From assembly GCF_008704205.1 (NCBI RefSeq), contig NZ_VXLC01000001.1:1240001-1304000 (forward strand): DNA of 64,000 nucleotides, given 5' to 3'. Origin of the DNA: Nocardia colli. Lineage in GTDB: Bacteria; Actinomycetota; Actinomycetes; Mycobacteriales; Mycobacteriaceae. Positions 56,610-64,000 of the stretch are shown one piece after another. The notes beneath the pieces were generated by a model. The model did not search any database and had not been told where the DNA came from. It was given only the letters and a program-made list of their open reading frames with translations. Numbering within the stretch: the stretch's first letter is position 1; the number at the start of each line of letters is the position of its first letter. The translations under genes were made by a program, and so were the position numbers.

Positions 56610-56641
56610 GAAGAAACTTCTTCAAAGAAGAAAGCTCTTCT
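56610..56641. promoter_or_regulatory. Overlapping MarR-type operators
   Basis: GAAGAA-AC-TTCTTC (56610-56623), TTCTTC-AAA-GAAGAA (56618-56632) and AGAAGA-AAGC-TCTTCT (56626-56641) share arms. The run lies about 35 bases from the MarR start and 29 from the SnoaL-like start. Three nested palindromes allow alternative or cooperative binding. Confidence 0.7.
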
Positions 56642-56669
56642 ACGCAGAGAATCTATCACGGAGGTCATC

Positions 56670-57131
56670 ATGAGCAGCAACAACCTCGACCAGCAGCGCC
56701 AGGAAATCCGCGCCGTCTTCACCGAAATGGTCGCGGCCTGGGGTCGCGGCGACGCCGACGCGTACGGCGCGGTCTTCACCGCGGACGCCACCTACACCGC
56801 CTGGTTCGGCACCCTCTTCCAGGGCCGCGCGGACATCGTCGAATCCCATCGCGCCCTGTTCGGCAGCTTCCTGAAGGGCACCGAGATGGCCGAGGACGTG
56901 GTGGACATCCGCCTCTACGGATCCGACACCGCGGTGGTCAACAGCCGCGGCGACCTCTACAAGGGCAGCCCGAAGACGCCGGACCGGCTCGGCAAGGTGC
57001 AGACCTACACGCTGGTCCGCCAGGACGGCCGGTGGCTGATCGCCAGTTTCCAGAACACCAAGCGCAAGAAGCTGATGGAGCGCTTCACCTTCCGCTTCGC
57101 CCCGGGCGCTCGCCCCGCCGCCCAGCGCTGA
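56670..57131 (+). CDS. SnoaL-like / SgcJ-EcaC family protein, soluble
   Basis: 153 residues, a small alpha+beta cone (NTF2-like) fold: 'VAAWGRGDADAYGAVFTADA', 'GRADIVESHRALFGSFLKGTE', 'AVVNSRGDLYKG', 'KVQTYTLVRQDGRWLIASFQNT'. Such proteins bind or turn over small hydrophobic molecules, or act as polyketide cyclases. No signal peptide, so cytoplasmic. A paralogue with a membrane anchor follows 31 bases downstream. Transcribed away from the MarR gene over the GAAGAA operators. Confidence 0.85.
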   Translation: MSSNNLDQQRQEIRAVFTEMVAAWGRGDADAYGAVFTADATYTAWFGTLFQGRADIVESHRALFGSFLKGTEMAEDVVDIRLYGSDTAVVNSRGDLYKGSPKTPDRLGKVQTYTLVRQDGRWLIASFQNTKRKKLMERFTFRFAPGARPAAQR

Positions 57132-57162
57132 AAGCACCCCCACCGACATTCACGGAGAAGCC

Positions 57163-57804
57163 ATGAACACCAAAGACATTCAGATCAACGCCCCCAAGAC
57201 CAAGCGCCGCCGCACCGTCACCCGCGTCCTCGCCGCCTCGGTCATCACCCTCGGCGTCGCCGCCGGCGGCGGCTACCTCTGGCTGGACAACACCGCGGAT
57301 GTGCACAACCTCGGCACCACCGAATGCGAAACCGTCACCCCGTCCGGCCCCGCCGCGACACCCCAATCCCTGCACGAGGTGTGCGCGCTCCTGGACGAGC
57401 TGACCGCGGCCTGGGGACGCGGCGACGCCGACGCCTACGGCAACCTGTTCGCCGAGAACGCCACCTACACCAGCTATGTCGGCACCCACTACCAGGGCCG
57501 CGCCGATCTGACCGAGGGCCACCGGGCGCTGTTCGGCGGTTTCCTCAAAGGCACCGAGCTGGCCGACTCGTTCCTCGACATCCGGTTCTACGGCGCGGAC
57601 ACCGCGGTGGTGAACAGTCGCGGCGATACCTATAAGGGCGATCGCAAACGGCCGGAGGATCTGTCGAAGACGCAGACGTACACGCTCGTGCGCCAGGCCG
57701 GTCGCTGGGAAATTGCGTCCTTCCACAACACCAAGCGGCAGAATGTAATGGAGCGAATCTCGTTCCTGATCGCACCGGACACCAGGCCCGCTCGGGAGCG
57801 CTGA
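57163..57804 (+). CDS. SnoaL-like / SgcJ-EcaC family protein, membrane-anchored
   Basis: 213 residues. A basic start and one helix (about 21-41, 'VTRVLAASVITLGVAAGGGY'), then a ~50-residue connector with two Cys, then the same fold as the neighbour: 'TAAWGRGDADAYGNLFAENA', 'GRADLTEGHRALFGGFLKGTE', 'AVVNSRGDTYKG', 'TQTYTLVRQAGRWEIASFHNT'. Sequence correspondence shows tandem duplication followed by gain of an outward-facing anchor. Both proteins probably act on the same type of compound, one inside and one outside the membrane. Confidence 0.83.
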   Translation: MNTKDIQINAPKTKRRRTVTRVLAASVITLGVAAGGGYLWLDNTADVHNLGTTECETVTPSGPAATPQSLHEVCALLDELTAAWGRGDADAYGNLFAENATYTSYVGTHYQGRADLTEGHRALFGGFLKGTELADSFLDIRFYGADTAVVNSRGDTYKGDRKRPEDLSKTQTYTLVRQAGRWEIASFHNTKRQNVMERISFLIAPDTRPARER

Positions 57805-58000
57805 GCTGGGCGAATCAGGGGGAAGGCGGAGGTGGAAAGCATCCTGTTCCGAAACTTCTCCCACCGGGTGCCGCGCCCGCGCTACGTTGGAGTATGCGCA
57901 GACATATCGGACATCGCGCGGGGTACCGGGTGATGTCCGTGCGTCGGTGTGCTTGTTGTTCGACGGTGACGCCGATTCGATGTGAGTTCGAGGTGGTCAC

Positions 58001-61000
58001 GTGAAACCACGGACGCGTACGGGCGAAGTCGGCCCCGACTCGACCCCGGCCGACTCGGATACCCAGCGCCACCCGCTCATCGGGATCGCCGACGAGCTGG
58101 AGGCGATGGGCCTGTCGGAGGCGAAGGAGATCGGCCGGGGTGGCTTCGGCGTGGTCTATCGCTGTATCCAGCGGGCCCTGGAGCGGGTCGTCGCGGTGAA
58201 GGTGCTCTCCTCGGAGATCGAGGTGGAGAGCCGCGAGCGCTTCCTGCGCGAGGAACAGGCCATGGGCCGGCTGTCCGGCCATCCGAATATCGTCGACATC
58301 CTGCAGGTGGACGTCACGCTGAGCGGGCTGCCGTTCATCGTGATGCCGTACTGCACCCGCGGTTCGCTGGAGCAGGTTATCCGCGATCAAGGCCCGCTCA
58401 CCTGGGCCGATTCCTTGCGGGCCGGGGTGAAACTGGCCGGCGCGATCGAGAGCGCGCACCGCGCCCAGATCCTGCACCGCGACGTGAAGCCGGCGAACGT
58501 GCTGCTCAGCGGCTACGGCGAGCCGCAGCTGACCGACTTCGGCATCGCCAGGATCCCCGGCGGCTTCCAGACCTCCAGCAGCCTGATCACCGGCTCGCCC
58601 GCGTTCACCGCGCCGGAAGTGCTCAAGGGGGAAGACCCGACCATCCGCTCCGACGTCTACGGCCTCGGCGCGACGCTGTTCGCGCTGCTCACCGGGCACG
58701 CCGCGTTCGAGCGGCAGGCGGGGGAGAAGGTGGTCGCGCAGTTCCTGCGGATCACCACCCAGCCGGTGCCGGATCTGCGCGAGCACGACATCCCGCCGAG
58801 CGTGGCCGAGGCGATCCAGCAGGCCATGTCCATCGACCCCGCCGAACGCCCGCCCTCGGCCTACGACTTCGGGCAGCTGCTGCGCGCGGTGCAGCGCGAG
58901 CACGACCAGATGCCCGACGAGATGGCGCTGCTGGAGACCATCGCCGCGCCCGAGCCGATGGCCCATCCGGTCGAGTCCTCGGCGTCGACCAAGTCCAGGC
59001 CCGCGGTGACCGCCCGGCGCAGCTGGCCGCTGACGCTGCGCCCCTCGGTGTCGCAGCACACCGGCGCGACCGGGTCGGCCACCACCTTGCCGCCGACCGC
59101 GGCCACCAAATTTCGGCCGCCGACCCCGGCCCGGGAGCCGGTCCCGCGCCCGCGCCTGCTGGACATCCTGCGCGCGGGCGGCCGGCGCAGGCTCGCGGCG
59201 ATCCACGCGCCCGCCGGTTTCGGCAAGAGCACCGTGGCCGCGCAGTGGCGGACCGACCTGACCGAGCGCGGCATCCCGGTCGCCTGGATCGGCGTGGATC
59301 AGGACGACGACAACGAGATCTGGTTCCTCGCCCACCTGATCCAGGCGATCCGCCGGGTCCGCCCGGACGTGGGCACCGGCCTGGATCAGGTGCTCGAGGA
59401 ACGCCCCGCGGACGCGGCCGCCTTCGTCATCTCGACGCTGATCGACGAGATCCATGCCGGCGGCAGCACGGTCGTCGTGGTGGTCGACGACTGGCACCGG
59501 GTCACCGACCCGGGCGCGCACCGGGCGATGGAAGCGTTGCTGGACAACGGATGTCACCATCTGCGCTTCGTGGTGACCAGCCGGGAGCAGTCCGGCCTGC
59601 CGACCAGCCGGATGCGGGTGCACGACGAGCTGGTCGAGATAGGCTCGGCCGCGCTGCGCCTGACCGTCGAGGAGACCGCGGAGATCCTGGTGCGGCACCA
59701 CGGGTTTCCGCTGTCGGAGACGCAGGTCGAACAGATCCACGCGGCCACCGACGGCTGGCCCGCGGCGATCCAGCTGGTCAGCCTGTCGCTGCGCGGCAAC
59801 GCCGATCCGGCGCAGCTGATCGCCAATCTGTCCGAGGGCAATCACGGCATCCGCGAGTACCTCGCCGAAAACGTCTTGGACACACTGGAACCCAGGATGC
59901 TCGACTTCCTGATGGCGATCTCGGTGACCGAGCGGGTGTGCGGTTCGCTGGCCGCGGCGCTGTCCGAGGACGCGGACGCCGAACAGCTGCTGGAGCAGGC
60001 CGAGCAGCGCGAGCTGTTCCTGCGCCGGATCGTGCACGACCCGGAGTGGTTCCGGATGCAGCCGCTGTTCGCCGAGCATCTGCGGGCGCGACTGGAACGC
60101 GCCCAGCCAGGACGGTTGAAGTCGTTGCACCGCAAGGCCGCCCGCTGGTACGCCGAGCATCAGCTGCTGCGCAAGTCGGTCGATCACGCGCTGGCCGCCA
60201 CCGATTTCAAGATGGCGCTCGACCTGCTCGAGACCGGCGGCATGGACCTGATCGACAAGTCCCGGCTGGCCACGCTGCTCGGCACGGTCTCGAAACTGCC
60301 GATGCAGCAGGTGGCTTCGCGATCCAAGCTGTTGATGGCGGTGGCGCGCGCCAACGTGAACCTGCAGCAGTCCGGCGCGGCTCGCACGGCGCTCGGCCGG
60401 CTGTCCAACATCCTCGCCCGCGGTTCGGCCACCGACGAGGACGTGAACCGGCAGCGTTGCCAGGCCGCCGTGCTCGGCGCCGCCGACCAGATCGCCCGCG
60501 ATCACACCGAGGGCGTGCTGGACCGGGTCGCGGAGTGCCTGAAGACGCCGGACGGACTGCCCGCCTGGACCGTGTCCACCGCGGCGAACCTGACCTCGTT
60601 CGTGCGGCTGTGCGAGTTCGACTTCGACGGCGCCCGGGAGATACAGGACTGGGCGGCGGAATACCATGCGCGGTCCAAGGATCCGCTGGGCGCGGTGTTC
60701 GGGTTGTGCGGGCGCGGCGCCGCCGCCTACGAGCAGCTCGACATCCCCACCGCGACCCAGTGTTTCCAGGAGGCGTGGGAGGTCGCCAAGCAGCGGTCCG
60801 GCCCGCGCTCGCACGCGGTGCGGGTGGCGGCCGCGATGCTCGGCGAATTGAATTACCGCCGTGGCGATCTCGATCTCGCCGAGCAGCTGCTCGACGAGAG
60901 TCATCAGCTGGTCGCCCGGGTCGGCCCGGTGGACTTCCTGATCTCGACGTTCGTCATCGGCGCCCGGGTCAAGGCGGTGCGCGGCGACTTGTTCACCGCC

Positions 61001-61576
61001 GCAACCAGACTCGACGAGGGTGCGCGGATCGCCCACGACAACCGGCTGTTCCGGCTCGCCGCGCACATCCGCGCCGAACGGCTGCGCCTCGGCCTACTGG
61101 ACCCCGCGGACGAGCAGCCCTTCGAATCCGAATCCCCCTCGGCCCCACTGCATGCCGGTCGTCGAATGGCCGGTACCGCGGTGATGACCGCGGAGGCCGA
61201 AGAGATCGCCGCGATCCGCACTCTGCTGGCTAAAGGCAGCCTCGGCTCCGACGACCGCGCGGTCCGCCGATCCCGCGCCCTGCACGGCCGCATGCTCGAC
61301 AAGGGCCGTCCCCGTGCGCAATTGGACGCCTCCCTGCTGCTCGCCGAATGCCTCGCCGCGTCCGGCTGGGTCGGCGAGGCCACCGGCCTGCTGCTGCCCG
61401 CCGCCGCCACCTGCGCCGGATTGGGCTGGACCAGGCCGTTACTCGACGCGGGACCGGGCGTCGTCTCGATCCTGCGCATACTGCACGCCGAAATGCCCAC
61501 CGCCGCAGCCCATACCGGAGACATCGAACTGCCCGCCCGCTTCCTGGACGAACTCCTGGAAGCGGACGGGCAGTAA
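58001..61576 (+). CDS. PknK-like Ser/Thr kinase with MalT-type STAND ATPase
   Basis: 1191 residues. Kinase (~40-300): G-loop GRGGFGVVY (45-53), Lys67, Asp161 in 'HRDVKPANVLL', 'TDFGIARIPGG', 'SPAFTAPEVL'. After a linker comes a STAND NTPase with P-loop 'APAGFGKST' (Lys409), 'VVVVVDDWHRV' (Walker B) and 'RFVVTSREQSGLP', then helical repeats (TPR/MalT-like) to the end. This is the PknK architecture of mycobacteria, a regulator of transcription and growth phase. No LuxR-type helix-turn-helix is seen at the C-terminus. It has no membrane helix. The GTG at 58001 is preceded by GAGGTGG. Confidence 0.9.
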   Translation: MKPRTRTGEVGPDSTPADSDTQRHPLIGIADELEAMGLSEAKEIGRGGFGVVYRCIQRALERVVAVKVLSSEIEVESRERFLREEQAMGRLSGHPNIVDILQVDVTLSGLPFIVMPYCTRGSLEQVIRDQGPLTWADSLRAGVKLAGAIESAHRAQILHRDVKPANVLLSGYGEPQLTDFGIARIPGGFQTSSSLITGSPAFTAPEVLKGEDPTIRSDVYGLGATLFALLTGHAAFERQAGEKVVAQFLRITTQPVPDLREHDIPPSVAEAIQQAMSIDPAERPPSAYDFGQLLRAVQREHDQMPDEMALLETIAAPEPMAHPVESSASTKSRPAVTARRSWPLTLRPSVSQHTGATGSATTLPPTAATKFRPPTPAREPVPRPRLLDILRAGGRRRLAAIHAPAGFGKSTVAAQWRTDLTERGIPVAWIGVDQDDDNEIWFLAHLIQAIRRVRPDVGTGLDQVLEERPADAAAFVISTLIDEIHAGGSTVVVVVDDWHRVTDPGAHRAMEALLDNGCHHLRFVVTSREQSGLPTSRMRVHDELVEIGSAALRLTVEETAEILVRHHGFPLSETQVEQIHAATDGWPAAIQLVSLSLRGNADPAQLIANLSEGNHGIREYLAENVLDTLEPRMLDFLMAISVTERVCGSLAAALSEDADAEQLLEQAEQRELFLRRIVHDPEWFRMQPLFAEHLRARLERAQPGRLKSLHRKAARWYAEHQLLRKSVDHALAATDFKMALDLLETGGMDLIDKSRLATLLGTVSKLPMQQVASRSKLLMAVARANVNLQQSGAARTALGRLSNILARGSATDEDVNRQRCQAAVLGAADQIARDHTEGVLDRVAECLKTPDGLPAWTVSTAANLTSFVRLCEFDFDGAREIQDWAAEYHARSKDPLGAVFGLCGRGAAAYEQLDIPTATQCFQEAWEVAKQRSGPRSHAVRVAAAMLGELNYRRGDLDLAEQLLDESHQLVARVGPVDFLISTFVIGARVKAVRGDLFTAATRLDEGARIAHDNRLFRLAAHIRAERLRLGLLDPADEQPFESESPSAPLHAGRRMAGTAVMTAEAEEIAAIRTLLAKGSLGSDDRAVRRSRALHGRMLDKGRPRAQLDASLLLAECLAASGWVGEATGLLLPAAATCAGLGWTRPLLDAGPGVVSILRILHAEMPTAAAHTGDIELPARFLDELLEADGQ

Positions 61577-61584
61577 CGCGAAAG

Positions 61585-62901
61585 CTACGGCTGCCACCAG
61601 GGCCGCAGGGGCACGGTCCAGTCGCCGTCCGGGGGGAGTTTCACGCCGAGCACCTGGTGCAGCTGAACCACGTTGCGCTGGAAGCCGAGCCGGCAACCCG
61701 CCATGTACAGGCCCCACACCTTCGCGGTGCCCTCGCCGACCTCGGCGACGCACGCGTCCCAGTTCGCGACCAGGTTCTTGCACCACTCGTGCAGGGTCAG
61801 CGCGTAGTGCTCGCGCAGGTTCTCCTCGTGCAGCACCTCCAGACCGGTGTTCTGGATTTCGGAGATGATCCGGCCGGAGCCGATCAGCTCGCCGTCCGGG
61901 AACACGTAGCGGTCGATGAAGTCGCCCGCCTTGGTGGTCCGGGTGTTGTCCGGCCGGGTGATGCTGTGATTGAGGAACAGGCCGCCGTCGCGCAGCTTGC
62001 TCTTCATGAACTCGAAGTAGTACGGGTAGTTGTGCACGCCGATGTGCTCGGTGAGCCCGATCGAGGAGACCGCGTCGAACTCGCCCTCGGCGATGTCGCG
62101 GTAATCGGAGTGCCGCACCTCGGCGAGGTCGGACAGCCCCTGCTCGGCGATCTTCGCCTGCGCCCATTCGGCTTGCTCGGCGGATAGCGTCGCGCCGATC
62201 ACCTTGACCCCGCGCTTGGCCGCGTAGCGGACCATCCCGCCCCAGCCGCAGCCGATGTCGAGCAGCCGGTCGCCTTCCTTCAGCCGCAGCTTCTCGAAGA
62301 CGAGGCGGTACTTGTTCTCCTGCGCCTGCTCCAGCGTCCAGTCCTCGTCGCCGTAACACGCACAGGTGTAGGTCATCGACGGGCCGAGCACGTACTCGTA
62401 GAACTTGTTGGAGACGTCGTAGTGATGGTGGATCGCCTCGGCGTCGCGGGTCTTGGAGTGCCGCAGGCCCTCCAGCGCGATCCGGCGCCAGCGCGGCAGC
62501 GTCTCCTGCGGCGGCGGCGCGATCGGCTTGAGCCGCTCCCAGCCCAGCGAGCGGGCGATGGTGACCAGCGCGAGCGCGGACGGGCGATGGAACTTCAGCC
62601 CGTCCATCGCCGCGAGGATGTCGTAGGGATCGCCGGGATGCACTCCGTCGGCGGTCATGTCGCCGGAAATGTAGGCGCGGGCCATGCCGAGATCGCCGGG
62701 CGCGGTGGCCAGGTAGTTGATCCCGCGTGGGGTCTTGATGTCCAGCGCGTACTTCGAGTCCTCGGGTCCGGCCGCGCTGCCGTCGTAGGCGGTCAGCCGG
62801 ATCGGTACCTCGCCGTCGATCAGCGTCTCGAAGATCTCGGCAATGCTGAGTTTGGCTCCGAGGTCGCCTAAGACGTCAGAACGGTCCTTGAATGTCGTCA
62901 T
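61585..62901 (-). CDS. Cyclopropane-fatty-acid-synthase-like SAM methyltransferase
   Basis: 438 residues. Marks: 'SKTRDAEAIHHHYDVSNKFYE' (in pieces), 'GPSMTYTCACYGDEDWTLEQ', SAM motif 'RLLDIGCGWGGMVRYAA', 'EHIGVHNYPYYFEFMKSKLR' and the terminal 'VPLRPWWQP'. It methylates unsaturated acyl chains in phospholipids, giving cyclopropane or 10-methyl branches. The sequence start 'MTTFKDRSD' and the position near dnaX resemble mycobacterial Rv3720 more than UfaA1 (from memory). It overlaps the FAD-oxidase gene by four bases (ATGA), the usual coupling for making methyl-branched acids: methylation by this enzyme, reduction by the FAD enzyme. Exact product unproven. Confidence 0.9.
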   Translation of the reverse strand: MTTFKDRSDVLGDLGAKLSIAEIFETLIDGEVPIRLTAYDGSAAGPEDSKYALDIKTPRGINYLATAPGDLGMARAYISGDMTADGVHPGDPYDILAAMDGLKFHRPSALALVTIARSLGWERLKPIAPPPQETLPRWRRIALEGLRHSKTRDAEAIHHHYDVSNKFYEYVLGPSMTYTCACYGDEDWTLEQAQENKYRLVFEKLRLKEGDRLLDIGCGWGGMVRYAAKRGVKVIGATLSAEQAEWAQAKIAEQGLSDLAEVRHSDYRDIAEGEFDAVSSIGLTEHIGVHNYPYYFEFMKSKLRDGGLFLNHSITRPDNTRTTKAGDFIDRYVFPDGELIGSGRIISEIQNTGLEVLHEENLREHYALTLHEWCKNLVANWDACVAEVGEGTAKVWGLYMAGCRLGFQRNVVQLHQVLGVKLPPDGDWTVPLRPWWQP

Positions 62902-64000
62902 TTGCGTTGCACCGCCTTCGAATACAAATCCAGCAGCCGCTGGTCTGGGTCGTAGCGTTTCTTCAATTCGGTGTAGGTATTGCCGCCGTACAGCGCCGCG
63001 AACTCATCTTTGTCGTAATAGGAATCCGAGTACAGCGACTTATGTCCGTCGAAGTCGGTCACGGTGCGCTCGATCGCACGGTTGGCCGCTCCTTCCTGCT
63101 GTCCGGGCACGGTGGGCACGGCGGACCAGAACCCGACGTTGACGTACGTCCGGTTCGGCTCGAGGGGATAGAGCGGCCAGGTGCGCTCGGTGGTCGCGGG
63201 CGCGCCGGTGTCGCGCAGCCGCAGCGGGCACAGCCAGATCGGCTCGATCGGGATCTCGCGCAGGAACCATTCGACGAAGTCGGCGGTGCGTTCGACCGGC
63301 ACCTCGATGTCCTGCACGACGCGTTCGCGCGGCGGGTTGCCCTGGCGGGCCTCCAGCTTGTCGGCGATGTTGTATTTGTGGTCGAGCGCGATCAGCTTCC
63401 AGTAGAAGCTGCTGCGCCGGTAGCGCTTCGGCCAGAACCGGCGGATCTTCGGGTTCTGCGTGCCGAACGCGCGCGAGCACCAGAACCAGTCGGTGTCCCA
63501 GCGCCACAGGTAGTCGTGGATGGTCAGCCGGTCGCGCTTGGGCTGCACGGGAGCGGAACCGGCGGAGCGACCCGACGGATCAGCGTCGTGCTGGATGGAC
63601 CGGTAGAAGATGTCCATGTCCGTGTAGTCGCTGACCGGGCCGGGCTCGTCGGTCTGCCGGCCGAGGGTCAGGTAGCTCTCGTCGGCGGTGAACACGACGC
63701 CGTCGAGGTAATCGACTCGTTCACCGTCGTAGGCCTTCTCGTCGACGATGGTGGCCAGCGTGCGCTCCAGCTCGCGCAGGTCGTGGAAGCGCAGGTGACG
63801 CAGCGCCACGTACGGCTGCACGGTCTCCAGCTCGATCTTCAGCCGGACCGAATAGCCGAGCGTGCCGTAGGAGTTCGGGAAGCCGCGGAACAGGTCCGCG
63901 TGCTCGTTGTCCGGGGTGGCGGTGATGATCTCGCCGTTGCCGGTCAGGATGTCCATCTCCAGCACCGACTCGTGCGGCAGGCCGTTGCGGAACGAGGTCG
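62898..64000 (-). CDS. FAD-linked oxidase/reductase, C-terminal part (gene continues past the right edge)
   Basis: The visible 367 codons are the C-terminal part of an FAD_binding_4 (DHCR24-like) oxidoreductase: the FAD domain tail 'ITATPDNEHADLFRGFPNSYG', 'GTLGYSVRLKIELETVQPY', then a substrate domain with 'YLDGVVFTADESYLTLGR' and a conserved end 'YGGNTYTELKKRYDPDQRLLDLY'. The ORF stays open to 64000; the start and the first part of the FAD domain lie outside. Its stop overlaps the methyltransferase start (ATGA), so this is the first gene of the pair. In M. tuberculosis the relative Rv3719 sits beside Rv3720 in the same way (from memory). Probably reduces a methylene-acyl intermediate made by its partner. 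Confidence 0.88.
   Translation of the reverse strand, partial: TSFRNGLPHESVLEMDILTGNGEIITATPDNEHADLFRGFPNSYGTLGYSVRLKIELETVQPYVALRHLRFHDLRELERTLATIVDEKAYDGERVDYLDGVVFTADESYLTLGRQTDEPGPVSDYTDMDIFYRSIQHDADPSGRSAGSAPVQPKRDRLTIHDYLWRWDTDWFWCSRAFGTQNPKIRRFWPKRYRRSSFYWKLIALDHKYNIADKLEARQGNPPRERVVQDIEVPVERTADFVEWFLREIPIEPIWLCPLRLRDTGAPATTERTWPLYPLEPNRTYVNVGFWSAVPTVPGQQEGAANRAIERTVTDFDGHKSLYSDSYYDKDEFAALYGGNTYTELKKRYDPDQRLLDLYSKAVQRK

Noticed and set aside
57815-61066. Very long open frame antisense to the PknK-like gene
   Set aside because: Its translation is low-complexity Arg/Gly/Ala/His-rich without domains; it exists only because high-GC codons leave few stops on the other strand. The same holds for the long frames opposite mmpL (43280-45703) and amt (45694-47367).
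61585-62901. Naming this gene ufaA1
   Set aside because: The sequence start and the dnaX neighbourhood fit Rv3720 better as far as I recall; without alignment the symbol would be unsafe.

Overview
The window is high-GC DNA with the gene content of a mycolate-containing actinomycete, most likely Nocardia or a close relative (inference). The clues are MmpL exporters, a cyclopropane-synthase-like methyltransferase paired with an FAD oxidase, a WS/DGAT acyltransferase, a solitary DUF397 protein, an actinobacterial cytochrome b (QcrB), fadA-fadB of mycobacterial type, a PknK-like kinase, GTG/TTG starts, and a leaderless poly-cysteine mini-ORF. No phage, insertion sequence, integrase or CRISPR array was seen.

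Layout. 0-5.6 kb: the start of an MmpL exporter divergent from a TetR gene with a clear operator between them, an Rrf2 regulator, a 21-bp tandem repeat, and a heterodimeric ABC exporter with one degenerate ATP site. 5.6-10.6 kb: a queuosine-salvage group (tgt, a YhhQ-type precursor transporter, gluQ) interleaved with two small Gln/Pro-rich-tailed membrane proteins and a DUF309 protein. 11-16.6 kb: DUF397, an orphan qcrB divergent from a WS/DGAT gene across a duplicated GGGACAT operator-like module, a methyltransferase, an acetyltransferase and a secreted protein. 16.6-27.4 kb: two paralogous receptor kinases (intracellular Ser/Thr kinase, one membrane helix, extracellular LivJ-like binding domain) flanking a CYP157/CYP154-like P450 pair, an AraC/membrane-protein divergon and an ADP-ribosylglycohydrolase; an adenine/adenosine deaminase follows the second kinase. 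28.5-30.4 kb: a three-gene cassette that looks like a type VII secretion partner, an amidase effector and a membrane-anchored candidate immunity protein. 31.4-33.3 kb: tRNA-Ser(GGA), SRP RNA and aspC.

33-48 kb is a mosaic: two enzymes of unknown substrate, an HhH-GPD protein, a zinc metallopeptidase, DUF2207, MerR/amidohydrolase, a ROK regulator preceded by a 35-codon leaderless leader peptide ending in CCRPCCS, a secreted glycine-rich protein, an mmpL-tetR operon under a doubled TAACGNCGTTA operator, and amt. 48.4-64 kb holds dnaX, fadA-fadB, a secreted phytase-like esterase, a MarR regulator divergent from two SnoaL-like paralogues, a 1191-residue PknK-like kinase, and the methyltransferase/FAD-oxidase pair running off the right edge. 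The order aspC, dnaX, methyltransferase/FAD oxidase resembles the mycobacterial Rv3722c-Rv3719 neighbourhood (from memory), here spread by about 28 kb of inserted genes.

The most promising unfamiliar systems are the poly-cysteine leader in front of a ROK regulator (possible cysteine-responsive attenuation of a regulator), the amidase effector/immunity cassette, and the paired kinase/solute-binding receptors. All functional statements come from reading the sequence and from memory of protein families; no database search was run.
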